Positions 51,732 through 61,388 are shown, counted from the first letter of the stretch. The stretch: DNA of 64,000 nucleotides from Enhydrobacter sp. (GCA_025808875.1 CP075528.1:3718473-3782472); one strand, 5' to 3'. Program-made: numbers and translations. Notes: generated by a model not told the origin, from the sequence alone.

Positions 51732-53360
51732 TCAACAGTCTCGCCCGGCGCTGACGATCTCGCGAAGCTTGAATTTCTGCACCTTGCCGCTGGGCGTTTT
51801 AGGCAAGGCGTCGAACACCTCAATGCGTTCCGGCCAGTAGTTTTTCGCCACATTGTTCTCTGCCATGTAGCCTGACAGATCCGGCAACGCGAGCGAAGCT
51901 CCCTCGCGCAGCACCACGCAGGCACAGGCTCTCTCGCCCAAGCGCTCATCCGGCACGCCAACAATTGCAACTTCCTGCACGGCGGGATGGCGATACATCA
52001 GCTGTTCAATCTCGATCACAGGAACGTTCTCGCCGCCGCGGATGACGATGTCCTTGGTGCGCCCCGTGATACGAATGTAACCGTCCTTGTCTTTGCGGGC
52101 GAGGTCGCCTGTCTCGAACCAGCCATCTTGATCGACGGCATAGAGTTGCGGCCGCTTGAGGTAGCCTACAAAGGTGCCGGGGCCTCTCGCTTGTAGACGC
52201 CCCTCTTCATCATGAGCCAGGACCTTTCCCTCGCCGTTGACGATCCTGACTTCCATACCCTGGCTTGGGCAACCGTCGGTCTCAAAGACCTTTTCCGGTG
52301 GATCGTCGAGTTTGGTGGTCGTCACTAGCCCGTTTTCCGTCATGCCCCATCCCGAGACGATGTGCGCACCAAGACTCTGTGTGGCCTGACGCACCAAAAC
52401 ACGAGGAATTGGAGCGCCTGCCGATACGAAAGTACGCAGTGAACGCATTGCGCCAGGCCGCCGCTCCGCCTCCGCGGTCAAATCCGCCAGGAACGGTGTA
52501 GACGCCATGGTCATCGTTACACGTTCTGTCTCGATGATGTCTGCGGCTTTGGCTGGATTCCAGATATCCTGAAGAACGACCCGTCCTCCAAGATACAACG
52601 GCAAGAGCAGGCCAACGAGAAAACCGGTCTGATGGGCCATCGGCGAGGCCATCAGCACGACGTCGCTGGCTGTGAGGTGGACGCGATCCTCAAAATATCG
52701 CACGCTATTAAGCAAGGTATTGCTTGTGTGCATGACTCCCTTCGGCTCACCGGTTGTGCCCGACGTATAAAGCAATTGCACGACATTATCGGCCGAGGCA
52801 GCGGTCGCTGCCTCAATCCGCTTTCCCGGCGCATTCAGCGCTGCCTCGAAGTCGCGATCGTCGCCGGAACCGATAACAACAATGTGCTCGAGTGTGGGCA
52901 CCTTGACCTTGAGGCGGTCCGCCATTGCGGCGTGATCGAAATCGCGAAATTGCCGTGGAACGATCAGCACGCGCGTCTCGGCCAAGGTCAGCATGAATTT
53001 GATTTCGCGATCGCGGAAAATAGGCATGACGGGATTTGTGACCGCGCCGATCCGCAGCAGCGCGAGGTGAAGGACCACGAATTGCCACCAATTCGGCAAT
53101 TGGTACGACACCACTTCGCCAGGCTTGACACCAAGCCGCAACAAATTGGCTGCGATTCGATCTGCAGTTTGCTCCAGTTCGCTGTATGTCAGCACCGTAC
53201 GTCGGTTGGACGCACCTTCGTAGCCAACTACCGCTATGCGCCCTGGATCATACCTGACCGTCTTGGAAAAAGCGTCAAGCAGCGTCTGATCGCTCCAAAA
53301 ACCAGCGGCTCGCATCGCTTGCTTGCGCTGCTCTGAAAGGATCGGATCCATCGCCATCAT
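51732..53360 (-). CDS. aliA: AliA-like cyclohexanecarboxylate/medium-chain acyl-CoA ligase
   Basis: 542-residue AMP-forming ligase with Y-T-S-G-T-T-G-E-P-K-G (about residues 201-211), G-W-G-M-T-E, the hinge region I-R-I-T-G-R-T-K-D-I-V-I-R-G-G-E and the catalytic Lys in S-G-K-V-Q-K-F. It adenylates a carboxylic acid and makes its CoA thioester. Position upstream of badH and badI homologues supports AliA. GGAGGG precedes ATG 53360. No AliB-type dehydrogenase is in this block. Confidence 0.8.
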   Translation of the reverse strand: MMAMDPILSEQRKQAMRAAGFWSDQTLLDAFSKTVRYDPGRIAVVGYEGASNRRTVLTYSELEQTADRIAANLLRLGVKPGEVVSYQLPNWWQFVVLHLALLRIGAVTNPVMPIFRDREIKFMLTLAETRVLIVPRQFRDFDHAAMADRLKVKVPTLEHIVVIGSGDDRDFEAALNAPGKRIEAATAASADNVVQLLYTSGTTGEPKGVMHTSNTLLNSVRYFEDRVHLTASDVVLMASPMAHQTGFLVGLLLPLYLGGRVVLQDIWNPAKAADIIETERVTMTMASTPFLADLTAEAERRPGAMRSLRTFVSAGAPIPRVLVRQATQSLGAHIVSGWGMTENGLVTTTKLDDPPEKVFETDGCPSQGMEVRIVNGEGKVLAHDEEGRLQARGPGTFVGYLKRPQLYAVDQDGWFETGDLARKDKDGYIRITGRTKDIVIRGGENVPVIEIEQLMYRHPAVQEVAIVGVPDERLGERACACVVLREGASLALPDLSGYMAENNVAKNYWPERIEVFDALPKTPSGKVQKFKLREIVSAGRDC

Positions 53361-53462
53361 ATCCCTCCGTTATCATTATATCGCCTTGTGCGCGTCGGGG
53401 CCGCTGGTCTCCAGGATCTCTTCTTCGGCGCTGAGCTTGCCCCCAACCTTGGATCACCTGAG

Positions 53463-54488
53463 CTAGGAAAATTCGGCTTCATCGGACGGCCGGCTGGCCG
53501 GGCTGTCTGTCCCTGTCAAATCCGTCAGCAGCGGCAGAACCTCGGCGGCGACGCGCTCGATCTGCGCCTGGCGCAGCTCATACGGTCCCAGCAAGTCGAG
53601 CACGATGTGCCGCACGCCGGCGGCATAGAAGGCACGCATGCACTCGGCAACGTTGGCCGCCGGGCCGAGGGCACAATAGCGTTGCGCCGCCTTGCGAAAA
53701 TCCATGGCGTAGCGGACGCTTAGTGTCTGGGCCGCCGCGTCGAGCGCCTTTTCGTATGTGTCGTCCAGCCGCGTGAACAACAGATGGCCCGTGCCGAACC
53801 GGGCAAGCTTACGCCCAGCAGCCGTCGCAGCCATCGCAATCACATCGAGGCTACTTCGGTACATCTCCGGTGTTACCACGTACGACATCCAGCCATCGGC
53901 CAAGCGCCCACTGCGCTTCAGCGCTCCTTCCGATCGTCCGCCGCACCAGATCGGCGGGCCTCTCGATTGCCGCGGGGGTGGCTGCATCTGAACTTCGCTG
54001 AAGGCGCTGAACCTTCCCTGATGCGTGACCGGCTCGCCAGTCCAGAGCTTGCGCAGAACCACGATCCCTTCGCTGAGCCGCGCGCCGCGCTCCTGAGTTG
54101 GCGCGCCGGCCAAAGCGTATTCCCTTGGGAACTCACCGCCGACACCAACGCCAAAGATGAGGCGCCCCTCGGTCAGATGGTCGAGGGTCGCAACCTGCTT
54201 GGCCACCGGCCCCGCGTGCCGCAGTGGCAGTAGATAGACCGATGTCCCGAACAGCAGCCGCCGGCTGACGACGGCAGCCTGAGCAAGTTGTAGCAGCGGA
54301 TCAAGGATGGGGATGGCGAAGGCGATGTGATCGCCGACCCACAGCGAGTCGAAGCCGCTACGGTCCACGAGTTGCACCAGCGAGACCAGTTCGTCGATGC
54401 GTGGTAGCCATGCGCCGGTCGCAGGTTCGGTGCGACGGTGGATCGTCTGGACGCCAATCCTCAGGCGAGCATCGAGCGGCAGTAGCAT
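53463..54488 (-). CDS. Luciferase-like (LLM) flavin-dependent oxidoreductase
   Basis: 341-residue TIM-barrel protein: F-D-S-L-W-V-G-D-H (about residues 46-54) and F-G-V-G-V-G-G-E-F (about 111-119) are the LLM signatures. It could use FMNH2 or F420. It follows the next LLM gene by 24 bases in one leftward unit; the two are only distantly alike. Substrate unknown. Confidence 0.88.
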   Translation of the reverse strand: MLLPLDARLRIGVQTIHRRTEPATGAWLPRIDELVSLVQLVDRSGFDSLWVGDHIAFAIPILDPLLQLAQAAVVSRRLLFGTSVYLLPLRHAGPVAKQVATLDHLTEGRLIFGVGVGGEFPREYALAGAPTQERGARLSEGIVVLRKLWTGEPVTHQGRFSAFSEVQMQPPPRQSRGPPIWCGGRSEGALKRSGRLADGWMSYVVTPEMYRSSLDVIAMAATAAGRKLARFGTGHLLFTRLDDTYEKALDAAAQTLSVRYAMDFRKAAQRYCALGPAANVAECMRAFYAAGVRHIVLDLLGPYELRQAQIERVAAEVLPLLTDLTGTDSPASRPSDEAEFS

Positions 54489-54512
54489 GGACGTCTCCCC
54501 GAGGACTGGAAC

Positions 54513-55556
54513 TCAGGTGGTGGCAAAGCCCTGGAAAGCATGCGGTATCCGGTGGATGTTGGCGACGAGCTCGCGCATCGGTCCAGGCTCCGTTCCCGGT
54601 GCAAAGTTCAGCTCGATAGCGTCCGCTGCTCCACCGAAACGTGTTTCGATGGCAGGCACGATCTCGTCGTAAGTGCCGCAGGCCGCAAAAATGCGCACAA
54701 CGTCGTCCGAGACAAGTGCCGCCATTTCCCTCCAACGGCCCTGGACCGAGAGATCATGCAGCTTCATCCCGAGATCCTGGAGCCCATGCAGCTCCAGAAT
54801 GGGCATATAGGTACGCGTGGAACCGTAGAATGCGATGCGGAAGCGCACCCAGTCCATGGCTTTCGCCACCGACGCGGCGTCCGGCCCGGTCGCGATGAAA
54901 CCGCCGCCATGCACGTTGAAGTTCTCGCGCTTGCGGCCGCTACGGCGCATGCCCTCCACCAGGCGCGGCATACACACTTCCTCAAGATAGCGCCGCGAGC
55001 AGATCGGGTGCAGCCGCACACCGTCGGCGACCTCACCGGCCACCCGCAACATTGCCGGCCCAACCGCTGCAATAGTCACCGGCACCATCGGCAGGCCGGT
55101 CGGCTCGGGCGAAAAGTCCGGGGTCATAAGCGTGAGCCGATAGTGCTCGCCCTCGTGACGCAGCTCTTCGCCAGTCTGCCAACAGCGCCAGATCGCGCGC
55201 AGGGCTCGAACATAGTCGCGCAGGCGCGGTGCCGGCGGGGTCCAAGGAACGCCGAAGCGGCGTTCGTTGTGGCCTTTCACCTGGCTGCCCAGCCCGAGCA
55301 CGAAGCGGCCTGTCGAGTTGGCATGCAGGTCCCAAGCCTGCATTGCTGTCACCGCCGGGCTGCGCGGAAAGGCGACTGCGACAGACGTGGTAAGTGCGAT
55401 CCGTTTGGTCGCAAGCGCCGCGACGGCGAGCGGCAAGAATGGGTCATGCTTCGCCTCCACCGTCATGAGCGCGTCGAACCCAGCCGTCTCCGCCGCTCGC
55501 GCTGCCGATCCGGTCTGATTCCAGTCGTTCACCGGCAGCATCGTAAACACCTGCAT
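54513..55556 (-). CDS. Luciferase-like (LLM) oxidoreductase, F420-type subgroup
   Basis: 347 residues. F-D-A-L-M-T-V-E-A-K-H-D-P-F-L-P-L (about residues 25-41) and V-L-G-L-G-S-Q-V-K-G-H (about 83-93) match the TIGR03617-type F420-dependent subgroup as I recall it. ATG 55556 is used; the frame to 55592 would run into the nitronate monooxygenase stop. It lies between nitronate monooxygenase and another LLM gene. Confidence 0.85.
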   Translation of the reverse strand: MQVFTMLPVNDWNQTGSAARAAETAGFDALMTVEAKHDPFLPLAVAALATKRIALTTSVAVAFPRSPAVTAMQAWDLHANSTGRFVLGLGSQVKGHNERRFGVPWTPPAPRLRDYVRALRAIWRCWQTGEELRHEGEHYRLTLMTPDFSPEPTGLPMVPVTIAAVGPAMLRVAGEVADGVRLHPICSRRYLEEVCMPRLVEGMRRSGRKRENFNVHGGGFIATGPDAASVAKAMDWVRFRIAFYGSTRTYMPILELHGLQDLGMKLHDLSVQGRWREMAALVSDDVVRIFAACGTYDEIVPAIETRFGGAADAIELNFAPGTEPGPMRELVANIHRIPHAFQGFATT

Positions 55557-55592
55557 CGCGCCCAACCCCTCACATGGTCCGCTCGTCGGCAT

Positions 55593-56624
55593 TCACGTTG
55601 CGACCCGCCGGCACAGTCGGTCGAGCGTGGCTTCCGCCTCTCGGACGATTTGCTGGACGACCTCAGCAGCCGGCACAACCGACCCGACCAGACCGCAGCT
55701 TTGGCCCGCGGGCAAAACGCCGTTCTCCACATCACCCTCCAGCCGGCCGCGCTCCGAAGCCGGGTGACCCACGTGCACGGCCTGCAAGGGATAGGGTTCG
55801 ATCTCGTGCTCGCGCCCAACCCAGGAGTCGGTGAAACGGTTGCGAATCAGACGGCAAGGCTTGCCGCTGTGGGCCCGGGTCACGACAGTCCCAGCGGTGC
55901 TGGTTGCCACGATCCTCTTCTTGTAGTTTTCATGCGCCCGCGCCTCATAGGTGGCGATGAAGCGCGTGCCCATCCAGATCCCTTGTGCGCCGAACGCCAA
56001 TGCTGCAGCAAGCCCGCGGCCGTCTGCAAGGCCGCCGCCAGCCAGGACCGGCACCTCCACGGCGTCGACGACCGCTGGCACCAGCACCGCAGTTCCGATC
56101 TGGCCGACATGGCCGCCGCCGTCACAGCCCGAGGCAATGACTGCATCAACGGCATCTGCAACGGCCCGCTCCGCATGCTGCACCGCTCCGACCACCGACA
56201 TCACGAAAATACCGCGCGCGTGCGCCTCCGGCACTACGGCGGCGGGGCTGCCGAGCCCTGATATGAGCACGGGAACTCGCTCATCAAGGACCACCTCCAC
56301 CATCGCAGCGACAGAGGCCGTATAGTGTTCGACCTCCGCCCCGGCGGCCCGCACGGTTGCGAACAAGATGTCGACGCCGAATGGCCTGTCCGTGCGCGCC
56401 CGCACAGCACGGATCTCACGACGTAGCTCGTCTGCCGTCATGTTCGATCCGGCACCAATCACACCGAGACCACCGGCGGCTGATACCGCCGCGGCGAGTT
56501 CTGCGCGCGCGACCCAGCCCATGCCCGCCTGGAATACCGGGTGCTCCAAGCCGAGTCGCTTGCAGAGCGGTGTCAGTAGGCGGTGCCGGGCCAGTGTGGC
56601 CAACGTTTCCCTCGTCGGCGTCAT
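55593..56624 (-). CDS. Nitronate monooxygenase-like FMN enzyme
   Basis: 343 residues with the NMO-type start (L-E-H-P-V-F-Q-A-G-M-G-W-V), G-C-D-G-G-G-H-V-G (about residues 183-191) and A-G-G-G-L-A-D-G-R (about 215-223). It heads the leftward LLM pair and has the same enzyme-class neighbourhood as the copy at 30240-31406. Possible roles are nitronate oxidation or flavin-dependent reduction; not resolvable here. Confidence 0.9.
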   Translation of the reverse strand: MTPTRETLATLARHRLLTPLCKRLGLEHPVFQAGMGWVARAELAAAVSAAGGLGVIGAGSNMTADELRREIRAVRARTDRPFGVDILFATVRAAGAEVEHYTASVAAMVEVVLDERVPVLISGLGSPAAVVPEAHARGIFVMSVVGAVQHAERAVADAVDAVIASGCDGGGHVGQIGTAVLVPAVVDAVEVPVLAGGGLADGRGLAAALAFGAQGIWMGTRFIATYEARAHENYKKRIVATSTAGTVVTRAHSGKPCRLIRNRFTDSWVGREHEIEPYPLQAVHVGHPASERGRLEGDVENGVLPAGQSCGLVGSVVPAAEVVQQIVREAEATLDRLCRRVAT

Positions 56625-56982
56625 GAAGGTCCTTCCCTGATGCGAACTAGGCGATCGCCTTCATCGACATTCATTCGCTCCGGTATCGCTACCGCAAAGC
56701 GACTCGTGCCGGCACTCGGGTCGTTCGCTCTAATCGCGTCGCCTCTCGTTCCTTTACCCGCGTCGTCGCTGGTCTTGTGCGCAAACCAACCCTTGGTCTG
56801 CGTTGACACACCTTGCACTATAGGTAGATCATTCGAATTGTCATTCGAAAATTTGCCGAATACCGAACGAACCGGCGGCGCCGGCGGCTGACAGAAAAGC
56901 TAGGCTCTCCGGCTGCTGTTGATTTGACTCGGCTAGCATTTCAAATGAACATTAGATTTAGACCCATATGCGGTGAAGGCCC
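56625..56982. other. Divergent intergenic region between nitronate monooxygenase and P450 genes
   Basis: About 360 bases without a gene. The right half is AT-rich and contains the palindrome at 56832-56849; the P450 promoter probably lies between there and 56982. Confidence 0.4.
56832..56849. promoter_or_regulatory. TTCGAAT-TGTC-ATTCGAA palindrome upstream of the P450 operon
   Basis: Perfect 7-bp arms, overlapping a direct repeat TCATTCGAA (56829-56837 and 56841-56849). A candidate operator about 135 bases before the P450 start; the regulator is unknown. Confidence 0.45.
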
Positions 56983-58200
56983 ATGGAAACAGCCCCCAAT
57001 CTGACGCATCCAGACTTCATCTCTGATCCGCACAACGTGTATCGGCGGCTGCGCGCAGAAGAACCTCTTCACTGGAACCCATCCCTTAAGGGATGGGTGA
57101 TCACGCGCCACGCCGATGCCTCTCTGGTGTTGAAAGACCCCCGCTTCTCGGCTGCAAAGCTGGATCCCTTTCTGAGCCATATCGGACCAGACACGCGAGG
57201 CAAGATCGAGCGGCTAACCGCTGTGCTGGCGGATTGGATGGTGTTCAATGATCCACCGCGCCATGAGAAGCTGCGCAAGGCCCTTGCCAAGTACTTCCTG
57301 CCGCAGGAAATCGCGCGTCTCCACCCGATGATAATGCAACGCGTTGAAGAACTGCTGGACGGCTTCAGGGGGCGCGATCGGGTGGATTTCATCGAGGCGT
57401 TCGCCTTTCCGCTGCCGGCGCGCGTGATTTCGGACCTGTTCGGTGTTCCCAGGGAGCGGGTCGAGGATCTCAGAAAGTGGTCCGAAAACCTCAAGGACTT
57501 CGTCGCCTTGGCCCGCGCTACGCCGGACAAGTACGACCGGGCAAGCGCGGCTGCAAACGACATGGTCACATTCTTTCGCGAGACGCTCCATGACCACCGC
57601 CGCAATCCACGTGACGACTTGACCGGGCGGCTTCTCGAAGCGGGGATCGGGCCCGAAGGGCTGAGCGAAGATGAAATGGTTTCGACGCTCATCCTGTTGC
57701 TCTTTGCTGGCCACGAAACAACGGCCAGCCTGTTGGCCAACGGGCTCTATTGGCTCCTGCGAAACCCGGCCTCGATTGAGGCGCTGCGGCGCAATCGGTC
57801 CCTCATCCCGGGCGCTGTGGAGGAAATGCTGCGGTACGAAGGGCCTGCCCAGACGGTGACACGGATTGCTACTGAAGATCTGCGTTTGGGTGATGCGGAT
57901 ATCCGACGAGGGCAGCGTGTTTTCGTGGCGCTCAATTCCGCCGCTCGAGATTCGACCGTCTTCGCGGATCCCGACCTTTTCAAGGTTGACCGTCCTGTCA
58001 ACCGCCACGTCGCTTTCGGTTTGGGCATCCACTTCTGCCTTGGAGCACCGCTCGCACGCCTCGAAGCTCGGATTGCGTTCGACCGGCTGCTTTCGAGGCT
58101 GCCGGAAATCCGGCTCGAGACGCCTCAACCGGAATGGCACGACGAACTCGTGACGCGCAGCATGAGGCAGCTCGTTATCTCCTATGTCATGGCGGACTGA
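56983..58200 (+). CDS. Cytochrome P450
   Basis: 405 residues, soluble bacterial type. The I-helix O2-binding motif is A-G-H-E-T-T (about residues 242-247), the ExxR is in E-E-M-L-R, and the haem-binding segment is F-G-L-G-I-H-F-C-L-G (Cys about residue 352). It hydroxylates a hydrocarbon substrate with electrons from a ferredoxin partner; no ferredoxin gene is visible nearby. It starts a rightward operon whose next gene begins 2 bases after its stop. Confidence 0.95.
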   Translation: METAPNLTHPDFISDPHNVYRRLRAEEPLHWNPSLKGWVITRHADASLVLKDPRFSAAKLDPFLSHIGPDTRGKIERLTAVLADWMVFNDPPRHEKLRKALAKYFLPQEIARLHPMIMQRVEELLDGFRGRDRVDFIEAFAFPLPARVISDLFGVPRERVEDLRKWSENLKDFVALARATPDKYDRASAAANDMVTFFRETLHDHRRNPRDDLTGRLLEAGIGPEGLSEDEMVSTLILLLFAGHETTASLLANGLYWLLRNPASIEALRRNRSLIPGAVEEMLRYEGPAQTVTRIATEDLRLGDADIRRGQRVFVALNSAARDSTVFADPDLFKVDRPVNRHVAFGLGIHFCLGAPLARLEARIAFDRLLSRLPEIRLETPQPEWHDELVTRSMRQLVISYVMAD

Positions 58201-58202
58201 GC

Positions 58203-59747
58203 ATGTCGCATGCTCCATTCGGTCAGGATGCCGCCCTCGCCGCCCGAATTACTGTTGGCGAGCTCTTGCGGGCGCAAGCGCGCGTGCGGCCGAAATCACC
58301 AGCCGTTGTCGATCGAGGCCGCATGTGGAGCTATGGTGAGTTCAATGCGCGCGTAAACTGCTTGGCGCATGCCCTGGCCGCCCTCGGGCTGCAGCGAGGC
58401 GATCGCGTCGCAATCCTTTCCGAGAACCGTTGCGAATACCTCGAGTTGGCTTTCGCCGGGGCAAAGCTCGGGCTGATCCTCTGCGCTCTGAATTGGCGGC
58501 TTACCGAAGAAGAGCTGGCTCACTGCATTCGCTTGACGACACCCAAGGTGACGCTGGTCTCGGAGCGGTTCGTGGGTGCGCTGAGCGCCCTTGAACATGG
58601 CTGTCACACCATCATCGAACTGGGGGCCGATTACGAGAAACGGCTGGCGGCACAGCCCGTTGACGAACCCGACATCGCGGCACAGCCAGAAGATGGTCTG
58701 GTCATCATCTACACCAGCGGAACAACCGGACTGCCCAAGGGCGCCCTGATCAGCCACCGGGCCGAGATCGCGAGGCTGCACGTGAACTGCCTCGACTTCG
58801 ACCTCGATCGCACTGATGCCTTCGTGGCATGGCCCCCAATGTTTCATATGGTGTCATTGGACCAATCGATCAGCCTGCTCACCATCGGCGGGAAGGTGGT
58901 CGTCGTCGACGGGTTCGACGTTGCCCGGATCTTGGACAGCGTCGAGACGGAGCGGCAATGGTGGCTTGTGCTGATGCCCGGCATGATCGACCAAGTTATT
59001 CGTGAGCTTCGTGCGCGAACCATCAGGCCCAAAGGAATCAAATTGATTGGCGCCATGGCCGATCTCGTTCCGCGGGCGCAGATCGCGGAGATCACACAGC
59101 TGCTGCAGGCCTCCTACGCCAATACTTTCGGCTCGACCGAAACCGGAATCCCGCCGATGTCGGGTGGTCGCATCCCCATCGGTGAAGTGCCGACCGACCT
59201 GTCGAAAAGCCAAAACTCGCTATGCGAGTTCCGACTCGTCGATGCGGAAGACCGGGACGTGCCAGATGGAACACCTGGAGAGCTGGCGTTTCGCGGCCCA
59301 ACGCTTTTCAGCGGCTACTGGAACGCCCCGGAAGTGAACGCGAAGGACTTTCGCGGTGGATGGTTCCACATGGGCGATATGTTCGTCCGGCGACCGGACG
59401 GTAGGCTCGATTTCGTCGACCGTGCCAAATACTTGATCAAGTCGGGCGGCGAGAACATCTACCCGGCCGAGATCGAGCGCGTCCTGCTCGCCGACCATCG
59501 CGTCGCCGACGCTGTCGTGGTCCGCAGTCGCGACGAGAAGTGGGGCGAGGTGCCTGTGGCTTTCGTCGCACGCCGGGATGAAAGTCTTACAGCCGAAGAC
59601 CTTACCGAGCTCTGCCGCCGCCATCTCGCCGGCTACAAGCGCCCGAAGGACATCCGCTTCGTCGCCTTCAATGCCCTGCCGCGCAGCACAACGGGCAAGA
59701 TACAGCGCCACGAGGTCGAGCGCTGGCTGGCACAGGAGCACGCATGA
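58203..59747 (+). CDS. AMP-forming acyl-CoA synthetase
   Basis: 514 residues with I-Y-T-S-G-T-T-G-L-P-K-G (about residues 168-179), F-G-S-T-E-T-G and D-R-A-K-Y-L-I-K-S-G-G-E-N-I-Y-P-A-E-I, and the terminal catalytic Lys in T-T-G-K-I-Q-R. ATG 58203 is chosen as it directly follows the P450 stop; the frame from 58134 would overlap P450 sequence. It likely activates the acid produced after P450 oxidation. Its stop overlaps the thiolase-like start (ATGA). Confidence 0.93.
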   Translation: MSHAPFGQDAALAARITVGELLRAQARVRPKSPAVVDRGRMWSYGEFNARVNCLAHALAALGLQRGDRVAILSENRCEYLELAFAGAKLGLILCALNWRLTEEELAHCIRLTTPKVTLVSERFVGALSALEHGCHTIIELGADYEKRLAAQPVDEPDIAAQPEDGLVIIYTSGTTGLPKGALISHRAEIARLHVNCLDFDLDRTDAFVAWPPMFHMVSLDQSISLLTIGGKVVVVDGFDVARILDSVETERQWWLVLMPGMIDQVIRELRARTIRPKGIKLIGAMADLVPRAQIAEITQLLQASYANTFGSTETGIPPMSGGRIPIGEVPTDLSKSQNSLCEFRLVDAEDRDVPDGTPGELAFRGPTLFSGYWNAPEVNAKDFRGGWFHMGDMFVRRPDGRLDFVDRAKYLIKSGGENIYPAEIERVLLADHRVADAVVVRSRDEKWGEVPVAFVARRDESLTAEDLTELCRRHLAGYKRPKDIRFVAFNALPRSTTGKIQRHEVERWLAQEHA

Positions 59748-60892
59748 CCTGCGAGATCGCGATCGTCGGGATTGGCGAAACGCCACCAGTGCGTCGCTCA
59801 GGCCGGACTTTGCGTGCGATGGTGGTGGATGCCGTGATGGCCGCCCTCGCCGACGCAGGCATCTCTCCGAAGGAGGTCGACGGGTTGGTCACCGACGCGG
59901 TCATCATGCCGACACAGGTGCCCTTCGACTACCTCGCCGGTCAGCTTGGCGCTTCGAACTGTTTTGCAGCTTCCGCTTCCTTGGGCGGCGCAGGAATCGC
60001 CTGTGCGCCCATGCTCGCGCAGCATGCAATCGCGTCGGGCCTCGCAAAAGTCGTCGTTGGCTACTTCGGAGTCGACTGGGGAACTCGCGCCGGAGGTCCT
60101 TACGCATTTCACGACCTTTACCCTGCAAAGCAGGCGTTCGAGAAGCCTTACGGCTTCAATGCGCAGCCGATCTATTTTGCCCTCTGGGCGCGGCGCTACA
60201 TGCACGAGTACGGTCTCACCGAGCGCCAGCTCGGCGCCTTGGCCGTGTCGCACCGGCAACACGCCCTGCTCAACGGCCGCGGCCAGCTTCGCGACTCCCT
60301 GACGTTCGAGGAGTATCTCACCTCACGCATGATCGCGGAGCCGCTTCGGGCGGCGGACTGTTGCCTGATTACCGACGGAGCTGGCGCCTTCGTGATGACG
60401 GCCATGGATCACGCACGCGATTGTTCGAAACGGCCGGTCAGAGTGCTCGGGACGGGGTTTGCCTCGGCGCCCGTCACCGGTGACTCGGTGTTCACGCAGG
60501 GTTCCTGCCTCACCGCTATGCCTGGCGCCGCCGAAGCCGCTCGGCGCGCTTTCGCATCCGCTCGCCTTGGCCCGAAGGATGTCGACTTCGCCGAGATCTA
60601 CGACTGCTTCTCGATCTCCTGCCTGTTGCAGCTCGAAGACACCGGTCTCTGCCGCAAGGGCGAGGCCGGCTGCTTCATCCAGGACGGCGGCATCGCGCCA
60701 GGCGGTCCCCTACCGGTCAACACGCATGGCGGGTTTCTCGCATACAGCTATCGCCTTGGAATCGAGCATGTAACCGAGGCGGTGCGACAACTCCGGCATG
60801 AGGCTGGCCGGGCCCAGGTTCCCGACGCCGAAATCGGCCTCGTGACCGGATTGTCGATGCCCGACTTCGGCGTGCTGCTGCTGGGACGATGA
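59744..60892 (+). CDS. SCP2-type thiolase-like protein (possible aldolase)
   Basis: 382 residues, clearly paralogous to 25728-26876 (E-I-Y-D-C-F-S-I-S-C and V-N-T-H-G-G-F in both). As there, no N-N-x-C-x-T-G thiolase nucleophile motif is present; the region reads L-G-G-A-G-I-A-C-A. With its DUF35 partner it may be a retro-aldolase. It overlaps the ligase stop and the DUF35 start by 4 bases each. Confidence 0.85.
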   Translation: MTCEIAIVGIGETPPVRRSGRTLRAMVVDAVMAALADAGISPKEVDGLVTDAVIMPTQVPFDYLAGQLGASNCFAASASLGGAGIACAPMLAQHAIASGLAKVVVGYFGVDWGTRAGGPYAFHDLYPAKQAFEKPYGFNAQPIYFALWARRYMHEYGLTERQLGALAVSHRQHALLNGRGQLRDSLTFEEYLTSRMIAEPLRAADCCLITDGAGAFVMTAMDHARDCSKRPVRVLGTGFASAPVTGDSVFTQGSCLTAMPGAAEAARRAFASARLGPKDVDFAEIYDCFSISCLLQLEDTGLCRKGEAGCFIQDGGIAPGGPLPVNTHGGFLAYSYRLGIEHVTEAVRQLRHEAGRAQVPDAEIGLVTGLSMPDFGVLLLGR

Positions 60893-61353
60893 TGGAGCGA
60901 CCCATGACGGACGAACAGATGCCCGAATTCGCCCCGTTCTGGCACAACGTCGCGAAGCGCCGGCTGGGCTTTCCAAGGTGTGAGGCGTGTGGTCGCTTCC
61001 ATTGGTATCCGCTGACACGTTGTCCACATTGCTTCGCTGCCGACATCGAATGGTGCGCCGTCGAGCCCCGGGGCACACTCTATTCGTGGACGGTTGTACG
61101 GCATGCTTTCGCGCCCACGTTCGTCGACAGGCTGCCGTACGTCGTCGGCCTGATTGAATTCCCAGACGCACCGGGAATTCGGCTCGTTTCGGAAGTTCGC
61201 GCGGCATCGACAGACGCGTTGTGGATCTTGATGCCTGTGCGAGCCGTGTTCGTGGGCGGCTCTGGTGCCGACGGGCTGCATTTTATACCCACAACGCCAG
61301 ACGAAAGAGGATCCCAGGATGATGGCGATCCTTGCGTCTCCTCAGTTCAGTGA
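60889..61353 (+). CDS. DUF35-type OB-fold protein with zinc ribbon
   Basis: 154 residues. The zinc ribbon C-E-A-C-G...C-P-H-C (about residues 29-47) is followed by the OB-fold (L-Y-S-W-T-V-V-R-H). It is paired with the preceding thiolase-like gene exactly as in the copy at 25303-25731, with an ATGATG overlap. The last 20 residues are polar and probably disordered. Confidence 0.9.
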   Translation: MMERPMTDEQMPEFAPFWHNVAKRRLGFPRCEACGRFHWYPLTRCPHCFAADIEWCAVEPRGTLYSWTVVRHAFAPTFVDRLPYVVGLIEFPDAPGIRLVSEVRAASTDALWILMPVRAVFVGGSGADGLHFIPTTPDERGSQDDGDPCVSSVQ

Positions 61354-61388
61354 GTTCCCGCGGCTGCCGGCTACTTAAGGAGGAAGCT

